A stretch of 64,000 bases of DNA from Sphingomonas sp. S2-65 (GCF_021513175.1 NZ_CP090953.1:2786501-2850500); one strand, 5' to 3'; positions 8,906-17,829 are shown, counted from the stretch's first letter. Numbers and translations: made by a program. The notes: generated from the letters alone by a model not told the origin.

Positions 8906-11143
8906 ATGGCTCCAGACCACGGCACCGCGGGGAGGATCGATCGGCGCACCTTGCTGATCGGCGGCGGCGTCGGCGCGGGGCTGCTGGTCGCCTGGGCCGC
9001 TTGGCCGCGCACCTATCTCCCCAATCTCACCGCGGCGCCCGGCGAGACGCTGTTCGGCGCCTGGATCAAGATCGGCACCGACGGCCATGTCACCGTCGCC
9101 GTCCCGCAGATGGAGGAAGGGCAGGGGGTCTATACCGCGCTGCCTCAGATCGTCGCCGACGAATTGGGCGCCGACTGGAAGATGGTGGGGGTGGAGCCGG
9201 CACCGCTGAACCCGCTTTATGCCAATCCGCTTGCCGCCGAGACGCTGTTCGAGGCCGCGTTGCAGCGCGTGCCGGAAAATCTGCGGCACGCCTACGTCAC
9301 CCGCAACACGCTGATGCTCACCGGCGCCTCCACGTCGATCCGCAGCTTCGAGGATCAACTCCGCCAGGCCGGCGCCGCCGCCCGCGTGCTCCTGCAAAAG
9401 GCAGCCGCACGGCGCTGGGGCCTCCGCTGGGAGGATCTGACCACCGCGCGCGGGTTCGTCGTCAATGCCAACCAGAAGCTCGGTTTCGGTGCGCTGGCGG
9501 CCGAAGCGGCGGGGGAGAGCCTGCCGGACCCATTGCCGCTGCGCACCGGCGAGGATCGCCTGACCGGCCAAGCCGTGCCGCGGCTCGATGCCCCGCCAAA
9601 AGTTGACGGCTCCGCGCTGTTCGCCGCCGATATCCGCCTGCCCGACATGCTCCACGCCTCGATCCGGCAGGGTCCGACCGGGGACACGGCGCTGGTCCGG
9701 CTCGACCGCGCCGCCGCCGACCGCATCCCCGGCATGCGCGCGGTGGTCACCACCGAAAGCTGGGTGGCCGCGGTCGCCGATCATTGGTGGGCCGCCGACC
9801 GCGCGCTTGACGCGATGCGGCCGCGGTTTCGCTCGCCTTCTCAAGTGGTTAACAGCGACTCGATCGAAGACGCGCTGTCGTCGGCGTTGAACGGCGCCGG
9901 CACCCGCATCACCCAGACCGGCGACTTGTCCGCCGACTTCCGCGGCGCCCGTCTGGTCACCGCCGAATATCGCGCGGGCCTCGCGCTGCACGCGACGCTG
10001 GAGCCGATGAGCTGCACGGCGGCGTGGAAGGACGGCCGCCTCACTCTGTGGCTGGCGAGCCAGGCGCCGACTCTCGCCCGCGCGGCTGCGGCCCATGCTC
10101 TGGGGATCAACGAGAACGTCATCACCGTGCATCCGACGCTCGCCGGCGGCTCGTTTGGCGGCAAGCTGGAGACGCAGGTCGCCGCTCAGGCCGCCCGCAT
10201 CGCCCAGCATCTCGGCCGGCCGGTGCAACTCACCTGGCCGCGCGGCGAGGACTTCCGGCACGACCGCTATCGCCCGGCGGCTGCGGGCCGCATGACCGCC
10301 AGGCTCGATGCTGCCAACCGCATCACCGGCTGGCTTGCCAAGATCGCCGCGCCGGAGACCAGCCGCGAACTGTCCGAGCGCCTGCTCGGTCACCAGCCCT
10401 TGGCCGCCGCGTCGCTGCGGCTGCACGGCGGCGATCCCGCCGCGGTCGCAGGCGCGGTACCGCCCTACGCGATCCCCAATCTCGCGGTGGATCACCACCC
10501 CGCCGACATCGGCGTGCCCACCGGCTATTGGCGCTCGGGCGCGCACAGCTACACCTGCTTTTTCACGGAAAGCTTCCTCGACGAACTCGCCCATGTCGCG
10601 CAGCAGGAGGCGGTGTCCTTCCGGATGGCTATGCTTGGTCAGCAACCTCGGCTCGCCCGGTGCCTGCAGATGGCGGCGCAGCTCGGCGGGTGGCAGGGCG
10701 GGCAGCCCGGCAGCGCACAGGGCATCGCCTGCCATAGTTTCCGGGGCTCGCACATCGCCGTGCTCGCCGAGGCGCATCTCACCAGCGGACGCGGCGTGAA
10801 GGTTGATCGCCTCGTGGCGGTGGTCGATTGCGGGCGCGTGATCAACCCGGACCTCGTCACGCAGCAGATCGAGGGCGGCCTGCTCTTCGGTCTCGCCGCC
10901 GCGACCGGCGGCTCGACGGGGTTCAGCGAGAATGTCGCCAATGTTCGGGAAATCTCGGAACTCGGCCTGCCCACGCTCGCTGACGCGCCTGAGATCACCG
11001 TCGAGATCGTACCCAGCGCCGAGGAACCCGGCGGTGTCAGCGAACTCGCCGTGCCTCCGGTCGCGCCGGCGATCGCCAATGCCTTGCAAGCCGCCGCCGG
11101 CGTGCGGTTCCGTCGCCTACCTCTGCTATCGGACCTTGAATGA
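8906..11143 (+). CDS. Xanthine dehydrogenase-family molybdopterin-binding subunit (IorB-like)
   Basis: A 745-residue molybdenum hydroxylase large subunit of the isoquinoline 1-oxidoreductase beta type. A twin-arginine signal ([18 protein letters not shown], about 10-27) predicts folded export by Tat. Family segments include [19 protein letters not shown], the second-domain repeat beginning [40 protein letters not shown] and [19 protein letters not shown]. The usual C-terminal Glu region is present as [20 protein letters not shown]. It is odd that no 2Fe-2S small subunit (IorA) lies beside it. Its stop overlaps the hemH start by 4 bases (ATGA). The substrate is unknown. Confidence 0.88.
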   Translation: MAPDHGTAGRIDRRTLLIGGGVGAGLLVAWAAWPRTYLPNLTAAPGETLFGAWIKIGTDGHVTVAVPQMEEGQGVYTALPQIVADELGADWKMVGVEPAPLNPLYANPLAAETLFEAALQRVPENLRHAYVTRNTLMLTGASTSIRSFEDQLRQAGAAARVLLQKAAARRWGLRWEDLTTARGFVVNANQKLGFGALAAEAAGESLPDPLPLRTGEDRLTGQAVPRLDAPPKVDGSALFAADIRLPDMLHASIRQGPTGDTALVRLDRAAADRIPGMRAVVTTESWVAAVADHWWAADRALDAMRPRFRSPSQVVNSDSIEDALSSALNGAGTRITQTGDLSADFRGARLVTAEYRAGLALHATLEPMSCTAAWKDGRLTLWLASQAPTLARAAAAHALGINENVITVHPTLAGGSFGGKLETQVAAQAARIAQHLGRPVQLTWPRGEDFRHDRYRPAAAGRMTARLDAANRITGWLAKIAAPETSRELSERLLGHQPLAAASLRLHGGDPAAVAGAVPPYAIPNLAVDHHPADIGVPTGYWRSGAHSYTCFFTESFLDELAHVAQQEAVSFRMAMLGQQPRLARCLQMAAQLGGWQGGQPGSAQGIACHSFRGSHIAVLAEAHLTSGRGVKVDRLVAVVDCGRVINPDLVTQQIEGGLLFGLAAATGGSTGFSENVANVREISELGLPTLADAPEITVEIVPSAEEPGGVSELAVPPVAPAIANALQAAAGVRFRRLPLLSDLE

Positions 11144-12138
11144 ACCCGCCCGCCGATCATCCTCCGATCCCCGCTGCGCGCATCGGCGTGCTGCTGGTCA
11201 ATCTGGGTACCCCCGACGCGCCCGACGCACGTTCGGTCCGCCGCTATCTCGGCGAGTTCCTTTCGGACCCCCGTGTCGTCGAGATACCGCAGATCCTCTG
11301 GCAGCCGATCCTGCGCGGCATCATCCTCACGACGCGTCCTAAGAAATCCGCGCACGCTTATTCGCAAGTATGGAGCGAGCAGGGCTCTCCGCTTGCCGCT
11401 ATCACTCGGGAAAAGGCGCAGGCGCTGAAGGGCGCGTTCGGCGATCATGTCGTGGTCGATTATGCCATGCGCTACGGCAATCCCGCGCTCATCGAGCGCC
11501 TGGATGCCCTCAAGGCACAAGGATGTGAACGCATCCTCCTCGCGCCGCTATATCCTCAATATTGTGCGGCGACGACCGCCACGGCCAACGACATGGCCTT
11601 TGCCGGGCTCGCGAGGATGCGCTGGCAGCCCGCATTGCGCACGCTGCCGCCCTATTATGACGATCCCGCCTATATCGAAGCGCTTCGTGGGTCGGTGGAG
11701 GAAGCTCTCGCCCGCCTCGATTTCACGCCGGACGCCATCCTGGCCAGCTTCCACGGCATGCCCGAGCGGACCCTCCACCTGGGCGATCCCTATCACTGCC
11801 ACTGCCGCAAGACCGGGCGCCTCCTTTCGGAAGCGCTGGGCCGCGAACTGCTCGTCACCTTTCAGTCTCGCTTCGGTCGCGCCAAATGGCTCGAGCCGGC
11901 CACCGACACCGTCCTCGCGGGACTACCTGCAAAGGGCGTGAAGCGAATCGCGATCGTCGCTCCGGGCTTCTCGGCAGACTGCGTCGAAACCCTCGAGGAA
12001 CTCTCGATCCGCGGCCGCGAAACCTTCGAACAGGCAGGCGGCACCGACTTTGCCTATCTCCCCTGCCTCAACGCCAGCGACCGCGGCATCGATATGCTGA
12101 AGATAATCTTGCGTCGGGAACTTGCAGGCTGGGTCTAG
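11140..12138 (+). CDS. hemH: Ferrochelatase
   Basis: A 332-residue enzyme inserting ferrous iron into protoporphyrin IX, the last step of haem synthesis. Visible signatures are LLVNLGTPDAPDARSVRRYL at the N-terminus, the catalytic His205 in ILASFHGMPERT, and PGFSADCVETLEEL with the conserved Glu near the C-terminus. Cysteines in YHCHCRKTG are family-typical. It is translationally coupled to the preceding molybdenum hydroxylase by ATGA. That is an unusual pairing; haem supply and oxidoreductase assembly may simply share transcription (inference). Confidence 0.96.
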   Translation: MNPPADHPPIPAARIGVLLVNLGTPDAPDARSVRRYLGEFLSDPRVVEIPQILWQPILRGIILTTRPKKSAHAYSQVWSEQGSPLAAITREKAQALKGAFGDHVVVDYAMRYGNPALIERLDALKAQGCERILLAPLYPQYCAATTATANDMAFAGLARMRWQPALRTLPPYYDDPAYIEALRGSVEEALARLDFTPDAILASFHGMPERTLHLGDPYHCHCRKTGRLLSEALGRELLVTFQSRFGRAKWLEPATDTVLAGLPAKGVKRIAIVAPGFSADCVETLEELSIRGRETFEQAGGTDFAYLPCLNASDRGIDMLKIILRRELAGWV

Positions 12139-12177
12139 GCTGCCCTAGCGTCAAAGAAAATCGGGAGGAGAGGGTTT

Positions 12178-12900
12178 ATGGCACGGGTAGCGATCGTAAC
12201 CGGCGGCACGCGTGGTATCGGCGAAGCGATCAGCCTGGCGCTGAAGGATCTGGGCATCACCGTCGCGGCGAATTACGCCGGCAACGTCGAGAGAGCGCAT
12301 GCCTTTACCGAACGGACCGGCATTCAGGCCTTTCAGTGGGACGTGGGTGACTTCGACGCCTGCGCCGCGGGGGTCGCTCAGGTCGAGACCGAGCTGGGTC
12401 CGGTGGACATCGTCGTCAACAATGCCGGCGTGACGCGTGACGGAACCATCCTCAAGATGTCGCGCGACATGTGGGAAGACGTGATCCGTATCAATTTGGG
12501 CGGTTGCTTCAACATGGCCCATGCGGTGTTCCCGGGCATGCGAACCCGCAAATGGGGGCGGATCGTCAATATTGGCTCGATCAACGGCCAGGCCGGACAA
12601 TACGGGCAGGTCAATTACGCCGCCGCGAAGTCGGGCATTCACGGCTTCACCAAGGCGCTCGCACAAGAGGGCGCGCGTGTGGGCGTCACCGTGAACGCCA
12701 TCGCTCCTGGGTATATCGACACCGACATGGTGGCGGCCGTGCCCGCGGATGTGCTGGAGAAAATCGTCGCCAAGATCCCCGTCGGCCGGCTCGGTCAGGC
12801 GAGCGAGATCGCCCGGGGCGTTGCGTTCCTATGCTCCGACGAAGCAGGCTTCGTCACAGGCTCGACCCTGTCGATCAACGGTGGCCAGCACATGTACTAA
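12178..12900 (+). CDS. phbB: Acetoacetyl-CoA reductase
   Basis: A 240-residue short-chain dehydrogenase that matches PhaB/PhbB, which makes (R)-3-hydroxybutyryl-CoA for polyhydroxybutyrate. The cofactor motif TGGTRGIG is at 8-15, the NNAG motif is in IVVNNAGV, and the catalytic Ser134, Tyr147 and Lys151 lie in NIGSINGQAGQYGQVNYAAAK. The sequence ends SINGGQHMY, typical of PhaB. A strong GGGAGGAGAGGG site precedes the start. No phaA or phaC lies nearby, so a FabG-like role cannot be fully excluded. Confidence 0.9.
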   Translation: MARVAIVTGGTRGIGEAISLALKDLGITVAANYAGNVERAHAFTERTGIQAFQWDVGDFDACAAGVAQVETELGPVDIVVNNAGVTRDGTILKMSRDMWEDVIRINLGGCFNMAHAVFPGMRTRKWGRIVNIGSINGQAGQYGQVNYAAAKSGIHGFTKALAQEGARVGVTVNAIAPGYIDTDMVAAVPADVLEKIVAKIPVGRLGQASEIARGVAFLCSDEAGFVTGSTLSINGGQHMY

Positions 12901-12942
12901 GGACATCGGTGGCCGAGCGCTGCCGGCTCAAAAAATGAAAAA

Positions 12943-12968
12943 GGAGCCGGTTCCGTGGAACCGGCTCC
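12943..12968 (-). terminator. Perfect 12-bp hairpin with T-tract on the minus strand
   Basis: GGAGCCGGTTCC (12943-12954) and GGAACCGGCTCC (12957-12968) form a perfect stem with a two-base loop. On the plus strand the downstream side has no T-run. On the minus strand the hairpin is followed by TTTTTCATTTTTT, so it looks like an intrinsic terminator for leftward transcription, although no protein gene points left here. It could also act weakly for phbB. Confidence 0.6.
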
Positions 12969-13080
12969 CGACCCCTCGATACGCTACGCGAGGGAAACTG
13001 TACGACACTACAATGCACGAAACTTACATAAGTTGCATTGACCCAAGCCTGAACGTCTCGTTGTGCGCGGTTCATGTTCC
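12969..13080 (-). ncRNA. Candidate small RNA on the minus strand ending at the 12943 terminator
   Basis: Between the terminator and the next gene lies sequence without coding potential. Read on the minus strand it contains TGCAACTTA/TAAGTTTCGTGCA pairing and a CCCTCG/CGAGGG stem-loop (12973-12994), then the terminator. Stem-loop plus terminator with no open reading frame resembles a short non-coding RNA. No convincing promoter was identified, so this is a weak call. Confidence 0.25.
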
Positions 13081-13121
13081 AGGGATGGCCGATCGGACGT
13101 AACCGGCTATGAAAGCGATCG

Positions 13122-14114
13122 ATGCGTCGCGTTCTCCCGCTTGTGGCTGTTAGCCTTCTGCTTACTCAGACGAGTTCCACTGCGACGATCCGCCGGGTGC
13201 TAGGCAATCGCCCGAACATGGCCGCGCATCGCGTTGTGCTTGACCCCGAAAACGCCGGCTTGACTCAGGTCGGAGCGCTCACTTGGCTCGGCGGTGTCCG
13301 GCTGACCAGCGAGGATCGTGCTTTTGGCGGGTTCTCCGCCATGCTGGTCGAGGGAGATCGCTTCACCTTGCTCAGCGACTACGGCAACGTCGTCCGCTTC
13401 CGCATGGGCGCCGACTGGCAGCCGCGCGACGTGGCGTTCGGCGACCTGCCAGGGGGGCCTGAGACCGGCTGGGCAAAATATGAGCGCGATGCCGAATCGA
13501 TCACGATCGATCCGGTAAGCGGCCAGACATGGGTCGGCTTCGAATGGGCGAATGCTATCTGGCGCTTTGACCGGGCACTGAGCCGGCCGGAAGCGCATGC
13601 GGCGCCCGCAGCGATGCGCCGATGGCCGAGCGGCGGCGGGCCTGAGGCGATGTTGCGGCTGCGGGACAGCAGCTTCCTGGTCCTCAGCGAAGACGGGCGC
13701 CCCAGGGGCGACGCCAAGTCCCCTGCTCGGCTGGGGCTGCACTTCCCCGGCGATCCGACCGATCCCAGGCAGAAGCCTGCGCCGTTTCTCTACGTGCCGC
13801 CTGCAGACTATGATCCGGTGGACATGGCCCAGCTGCCCGATGGCCGCGTCCTAGTGCTGAACCGGCGCTTCTCTATCCCCGACCTGTTCACTGCCAAGCT
13901 GACGCTGATCGACCCACGCGGCCTGCAGCCGAACCAAGTTCTGCGCGGGCGCCAACTTGCGACGCTCGCCCCGCCTTTGCTTCACGACAATTACGAAGCG
14001 CTCGCCGTCGTTCGTGAGGGCAGGGACACGATCGTCTGGATCGCGTCGGACGACAATAACGAGGTGTGGGAGCAGTCGCTCCTGCTCAAGTTCAGGCTGA
14101 GACTGGCTGACTAG
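13122..14114 (+). CDS. Esterase-like activity of phytase family protein
   Basis: A 330-residue secreted protein with a hydrophobic N-terminal signal (MRRVLPLVAVSLLLTQT). The body resembles the phytase-like esterase beta-propeller domain (PF13449): GALTWLGGVRLTSEDRAFGG, GDRFTLLSDYGNVVRF, DAESITIDP, GQTWVGFE, GPEAMLRLRDSSFLVLSEDG and NYEALAVVREG. Members are commonly outer-membrane or periplasmic, and few have a proven reaction. The ATG at 13122 was used; an ATG at 13109 is out of frame. It has no clear operon partner. Confidence 0.8.
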   Translation: MRRVLPLVAVSLLLTQTSSTATIRRVLGNRPNMAAHRVVLDPENAGLTQVGALTWLGGVRLTSEDRAFGGFSAMLVEGDRFTLLSDYGNVVRFRMGADWQPRDVAFGDLPGGPETGWAKYERDAESITIDPVSGQTWVGFEWANAIWRFDRALSRPEAHAAPAAMRRWPSGGGPEAMLRLRDSSFLVLSEDGRPRGDAKSPARLGLHFPGDPTDPRQKPAPFLYVPPADYDPVDMAQLPDGRVLVLNRRFSIPDLFTAKLTLIDPRGLQPNQVLRGRQLATLAPPLLHDNYEALAVVREGRDTIVWIASDDNNEVWEQSLLLKFRLRLAD

Positions 14115-14240
14115 CCATCAACACAAAACACCCCGCGCTCCTTGTGAGAGCCCAGGGTGGCGTAAACACCTACGCCCCCGCAATGCAGGGGCGCAAGATC
14201 CAGGATGGAAAGCAGGACGCCGCAGGGGCGTCCCTGCCGA
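14115..14240. other. Convergent intergenic region with small hairpins
   Basis: This gap lies between the phytase-like gene (+) and rpmB (-). On the minus strand, after rpmB, GGACGCC/GGCGTCC encloses a 5-base loop (about 14211-14231), and CGCCCC/GGGGCG and GGCGTA/TACGCC stems follow. None has a clean T-run. They may together end transcription from both sides. Confidence 0.35.
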
Positions 14241-14543
14241 TCAGGCGGCGGCTTCCACGGCGCCAGTTGCTGCCTTGCGCACTTCGCGCTTCAGGCGACG
14301 CGCGCGCAGCGACAGATCGTCGTCGCTGGTCTTGAGCAGCCAATTGTCCAGGCCACCATTATGCTCAACCGAACGCAGGCCGTGCGTCGACACGCGCAGG
14401 CGGATGCTGCGGCCCAGTGCGTCCGAGAGCAGCGTCACGTTCTGCAGGTTGGGCAGGAAGGTACGCTTGGTCTTGTTGTTGGCGTGGGAGACGTTGTGTC
14501 CCACCTGCCGGCCCTTGCCGGTCAGCTCGCAAATGCGCGACAT
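14241..14543 (-). CDS. rpmB: 50S ribosomal protein L28
   Basis: A 100-residue ribosomal protein of the large subunit. The N-terminus [20 protein letters not shown] and the segments [15 protein letters not shown] and [17 protein letters not shown] are diagnostic of alphaproteobacterial L28. It stands alone here rather than next to rpmG. The C-terminus is alanine-rich, which is common in this group. Confidence 0.97.
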   Translation of the reverse strand: MSRICELTGKGRQVGHNVSHANNKTKRTFLPNLQNVTLLSDALGRSIRLRVSTHGLRSVEHNGGLDNWLLKTSDDDLSLRARRLKREVRKAATGAVEAAA

Positions 14544-14753
14544 CGCTTCAGATCCTGAGTTGCGGCCTAAGCCGGAAAGGTGGCGCCAGTACCGGCAAAG
14601 CGAATCCGCGTCAACCGATTCGCCGTCCTGCGGCGGCCTTGCGAGCCGTTAGCGTGCTCGCTCAGCGTCAAATTAAGGGTGCGAAGCCTTGCAGGCAACC
14701 GCAGGCGCGATGACGCGTTGGTTTCGCAATCGTTTCGATAGGGAGCCTGAACC

Positions 14754-15017
14754 ATGCGCCTGATCCTTGTCCTGCTTGGGCTCGCCGCCCTTGTCGTCGT
14801 CGGCCTTCTGGCTACCGGTATGATCAGCCTGGATGCCTATGGCGGTCGCCTGCCCACCGTGTCGGCCGAGACTGGCAAGGTCAGCGTTGGCAACACCAAC
14901 AAGACAGTCGAGATGCCGACCGTGGAGATGCGCGACACCACCGTCACCCTGCCGACCATCGAAGTGCAGAAGGCGCCGGGGTCTTCCGCAACGCCGACTC
15001 CCGCCCCGGCGCGATGA
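14754..15017 (+). CDS. Small membrane-anchored protein of unknown function
   Basis: An 87-residue protein with one N-terminal hydrophobic segment (about 2-24, LILVLLGLAALVVVGLLATG), followed by a Thr/Val-rich periplasmic stretch with repeated phrases: VEMPTVEMRDTTVTLPTIEV. It ends in a Pro/Ala-rich tail. The family is not recognised. GGGAGCC lies upstream of the ATG. Its stop overlaps the YqaE-type gene by 4 bases (ATGA), so the two are probably made together in the envelope. Confidence 0.6.
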   Translation: MRLILVLLGLAALVVVGLLATGMISLDAYGGRLPTVSAETGKVSVGNTNKTVEMPTVEMRDTTVTLPTIEVQKAPGSSATPTPAPAR

Positions 15018-15205
15018 GGCGCACGTCTCCGGGCCAGATTGCGGCTGCGGCGCTGTTGCCGCCGCTGGGCGTGTATCTTGTCCGCGGCGGGGGGCGCGAC
15101 TTCGCGGTGGCGTGCGGCCTGACGCTGCTCGGCTATCTTCCAGGGGTCGCGTTCGCGCTCTGGACAGTGGCGCGGAACGACAGGGTTCAGCCCGCCAGCG
15201 CCTGA
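15014..15205 (+). CDS. YqaE/Pmp3 family small membrane protein
   Basis: A 63-residue protein with two hydrophobic segments. The core LPPLGVYLVRGGGRDFAVACGLTLLGYLPGVAFALW matches the Pmp3/YqaE proteolipid pattern, split by a short charged loop. Family members are small membrane proteins linked to salt, cold or other stress tolerance in plants, yeast and bacteria, with no defined reaction. It overlaps the preceding membrane-protein gene by ATGA. Confidence 0.75.
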   Translation: MRRTSPGQIAAAALLPPLGVYLVRGGGRDFAVACGLTLLGYLPGVAFALWTVARNDRVQPASA

Positions 15206-15213
15206 AACGTGAC

Positions 15214-15242
15214 GCGAGGGCCTATCCGCGATAGGCCCTCGC
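15214..15242 (+). promoter_or_regulatory. Perfect 13-bp hairpin ending two bases before the tadA start codon
   Basis: GCGAGGGCCTATC (15214-15226) pairs perfectly with GATAGGCCCTCGC (15230-15242) around a 3-base loop. The tadA ATG is at 15244-15246. The stem occupies the whole region where a ribosome binding site would lie, and no Shine-Dalgarno-like purine tract is free. It may terminate the upstream membrane-protein operon or modulate tadA translation. Confidence 0.6.
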
Positions 15243-15243
15243 C

Positions 15244-15693
15244 ATGTTCCCCTTGCCCGAACCGATGCGTGCCGCCCTCCAGGCTGCCGCGGATGCGGCC
15301 GCAGCGCAGGAAGTGCCGGTCGGCGCGGCAATCGTGCGGGCGGGCGAGATCCTCGCCGTAGCTGCGAACGCTCCCCGCACGCTCCGCGACCCTACGGCCC
15401 ATGCCGAAATACTCGCGATTCGCGAAGCATCGCGCCTCCTCGGCCGCGACCGCCTGGAAGATTGCGACTTGTGGGTGACGCTCGAGCCTTGCGCGATGTG
15501 CGCTGGGGCCATTGCCCACGCTCGTATTGCGCGCTTGTACTGGGGCGCGAGCGACCCGAAGGGTGGGGCGGTCGAGCACGGGCCACGGTTCTTCTCCCAG
15601 CCGACCTGCCACCACCGTCCCGAACTCTACGCCGGTATTGGCGAAGCCGAAGCAGGCGGGCTGCTGAAAACCTTCTTTCAGGCCCGCCGCTAA
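15244..15693 (+). CDS. tadA: tRNA-specific adenosine deaminase / nucleoside deaminase
   Basis: A 149-residue cytidine-deaminase-fold enzyme. The zinc and catalytic residues are visible: His53 and Glu55 in HAEILAIREA, Cys83 and Cys86 in LEPCAMCAGAI. TadA converts A34 to inosine in tRNA-Arg(ACG). The segment ARIARLYWGASDPKGGAVEHG and the C-terminal AGGLLKTFFQARR fit TadA better than guanine deaminase. The start chosen is the ATG at 15244; the next in-frame ATG is at 15265. Both lack a clear ribosome binding site. Confidence 0.88.
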   Translation: MFPLPEPMRAALQAAADAAAAQEVPVGAAIVRAGEILAVAANAPRTLRDPTAHAEILAIREASRLLGRDRLEDCDLWVTLEPCAMCAGAIAHARIARLYWGASDPKGGAVEHGPRFFSQPTCHHRPELYAGIGEAEAGGLLKTFFQARR

Positions 15694-15703
15694 GGTTTGC
15701 CCG

Positions 15704-16375
15704 TTACCCCAGATCTCCCTGCGTAACCGGCACCAGCTTGATCTCGACGCGACGATTGGCGGCCTTGCCATCCTCGGTCGCATTGTCCGCGATCGGCTGA
15801 GACTCGCCGAATCCCCGCGTCGCGAGGCGAGCCGTTTCGACGCCGTGCCCCGACAGATAGTCTGCCACGGCAGTTGCGCGCCGTTCGGAAAGGTCGAGAT
15901 TGTAGGCGTCGCTGCCAGTGGAATCGGTGTGCCCGTACACGTCGACATAGGTCTGACGGTATTCCCGCAGCACGTCGGCAACCTGATCCAGCGTCGAACG
16001 GAACTGCGGCTGTATTGCCGCCTGGTTCGTGGCGAAGGTGATTCCCGACGGCATGTTCAGAACCAGGTCGTTGCCCTGGCGAATCACCTGGACGTCCGTC
16101 CCGGCGGTGCGGCGCCGCAACTCCTGCTCCTGACGATCCATATAGGCGCCGATCCCCGCTCCGGCGAGCGCACCGATGCCGGCGCCCAGGATCTTCTCCG
16201 TTCGATCGCGCCGCCCGCCGACGAGATCTCCGAGGAGATACCCGCCTATCGCGCCCACGCCGCCGCCGATGGCGGAGCGCGCAACCCGCCGCTCACCCGT
16301 CACCGGATCGGTGACGCATCCCGCCGTCAGCGTCGACGCTGCGAGTCCTGCGATCAGCCAAGCCTTGCGTACCAT
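15704..16375 (-). CDS. OmpA family lipoprotein with glycine-zipper region
   Basis: A 223-residue lipoprotein: signal peptide with lipobox LTAGC (Cys at about 20), then a glycine-zipper membrane-like region (GGGVGAIGGYLLGDLVGG and GAGIGALAGAGIGAYM). It ends with an OmpA-like peptidoglycan-binding domain (about 105-215) with DVYGHTDSTGSDAYNLDLSERRATAVADYL. It is expected to tether the outer membrane to peptidoglycan. The architecture is that of YiaD-like proteins. It is transcribed divergently from the CorC-type gene and convergently with tadA. Confidence 0.88.
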   Translation of the reverse strand: MVRKAWLIAGLAASTLTAGCVTDPVTGERRVARSAIGGGVGAIGGYLLGDLVGGRRDRTEKILGAGIGALAGAGIGAYMDRQEQELRRRTAGTDVQVIRQGNDLVLNMPSGITFATNQAAIQPQFRSTLDQVADVLREYRQTYVDVYGHTDSTGSDAYNLDLSERRATAVADYLSGHGVETARLATRGFGESQPIADNATEDGKAANRRVEIKLVPVTQGDLG

Positions 16376-16530
16376 GTGTTTCCTCCTTTTCTCGGGCGTT
16401 CCGCTCGCTCCGAGTGCCTTGCTGCTCGCTGAACCAGCCTGGCCACGGGCTTGTTCCAGCTGCGCAACCAGCGTGTGCGCACTAGCGGTTGTGAACCGTG
16501 CGTCTCTGCCTGTATGGGACGAACCTCACC

Positions 16531-17829
16531 ATGAACGCTCCCTTTCCCTGGATCGACGTCGCGATCATCCTCGTGCTGATCGCCGTGAACGGCCTCTTTT
16601 CGATGTCGGAGCTGGCGATCGTTTCCGCTCGCCCGGCTCGCCTGGAGGGCATGGCGCGCACCAGCCGAGGGGCGGCGACGGCAATCCGGCTCGCTTCGGA
16701 CCCGGGCAAGTTCCTCTCCACCGTTCAGATCGGGATCACCCTGATCGGGATCGTCGCGGGCGCATATTCCGGTTCCAGCCTGGGCACGCCGGTAGCGCAG
16801 CGGCTCCAGGGGCTGTTCGGCCTGGAGGCGGAGACGGCGCAGACTGCCGGCATCGCTTTGGTGATCGCCGTCACCACTTATGCGTCGCTGATCGTCGGAG
16901 AGCTGGTTCCCAAGCAGTTCGCGCTCCGATCGCCTGAGCCCATTGCCGCGTTCATGGCGCTGCCGATGCTCTGGCTGAGCCGCATCACCGCGCCGGTGGT
17001 CTGGCTGCTGGATCGATCGAGCGCGCTCGTCTTCCGCATCATCGGCCTCAATCGCGAATCGGAAAACCGGGTCACCGCCGAGGAGCTTCACCTGCTCGTC
17101 GCCGAAGCCTCCAAGTCGGGCGTGATCGAGGAGCATGAGCGTTCCATCATCTCGGGCGTCGTGCGCCTGGCCGACCGCCCGGTCCGCGAGGTGATGACTC
17201 CGCGCACCGATGTCGACTGGCTTGACGTTGCTCTTGACGCTGCGGGCATCCGCGAGGCGCTGCTCCAGACGCCCCACACCCGCCTGCCCGTAGCGGAAGG
17301 CTCGATCGATTCGGTGATCGGCGTAGTCCAGGCCCGCGACATCGCCGCCGCACTGTTTCGCGGCGAGGAGCTGGACTTGCGTCGACTGATGCGACCGGCG
17401 CCGGTGCTGCCCGACCAGGTCGATGCGATGGACGCTCTCGGCGCGCTGCGCCGTGCCGAAGTTCCGATGGGTCTGGTGCATGACGAATATGGGCATTTCG
17501 AGGGAATCGTCACTCCCGCCAACCTGCTCGCCGCCATCGCCGGCGAGTTCGCGTCCGACGCCGAGCCGGGTGAAAATCCGAACCTGATCGTGCGCGAGGA
17601 CGGTTCGTACCTGGTGTCGGGTCAGATGCCCGCGGATGCGCTCGCCGACCGGATCGGCCTCGAACTCCCCGAGGACCGCGACTATGCGACGGTCGCCGGC
17701 CTGGCCCTGGCCGTCCTCAAGCACCTCCCGAACGAAGGCGAGAGCTTCGTCGAGCAGGGCTGGATCTTCGAAATCGTCGACATGGATGGGCGCAAGATCG
17801 ACAAGCTGCTGGTGCGCCAGCAGGGCTGA
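16531..17829 (+). CDS. Hemolysin/CorC family protein (CNNM-CBS-CorC_HlyC)
   Basis: A 432-residue membrane protein. The N-terminal DUF21/CNNM transmembrane domain (about 1-190, starting PWIDVAIILVLIAVNGLFSMSEL) is followed by paired CBS domains (from about VREVMTPRTDVDWLD) and a C-terminal CorC_HlyC domain (GSYLVSGQMPADAL to the end). Homologues are Mg2+/divalent cation exporters or regulators, and the hemolysin name is historical. The ATG at 16531 is preferred; a GTG 33 bases upstream would add 11 residues before the membrane domain. Confidence 0.88.
   Translation: MNAPFPWIDVAIILVLIAVNGLFSMSELAIVSARPARLEGMARTSRGAATAIRLASDPGKFLSTVQIGITLIGIVAGAYSGSSLGTPVAQRLQGLFGLEAETAQTAGIALVIAVTTYASLIVGELVPKQFALRSPEPIAAFMALPMLWLSRITAPVVWLLDRSSALVFRIIGLNRESENRVTAEELHLLVAEASKSGVIEEHERSIISGVVRLADRPVREVMTPRTDVDWLDVALDAAGIREALLQTPHTRLPVAEGSIDSVIGVVQARDIAAALFRGEELDLRRLMRPAPVLPDQVDAMDALGALRRAEVPMGLVHDEYGHFEGIVTPANLLAAIAGEFASDAEPGENPNLIVREDGSYLVSGQMPADALADRIGLELPEDRDYATVAGLALAVLKHLPNEGESFVEQGWIFEIVDMDGRKIDKLLVRQQG

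Noticed and set aside
8797..9012. Extended lgt start at 9012.
   Set aside because: It would overlap the divergent molybdenum hydroxylase gene and its Tat signal, and the added residues are unlike Lgt N-termini.
12178..12900. Calling phbB a fabG.
   Set aside because: Overall phrases such as NIGSINGQAGQYGQVNYAAAK and the C-terminal NGGQHMY fit acetoacetyl-CoA reductase better, though without phaA/phaC nearby some doubt remains.
14710..14763. A 17-codon frame (starting MTRWFRNRFD) overlapping the start of the 87-residue membrane protein gene.
   Set aside because: It could be a leader peptide, but there is no strong ribosome binding site, attenuator or conservation evidence.
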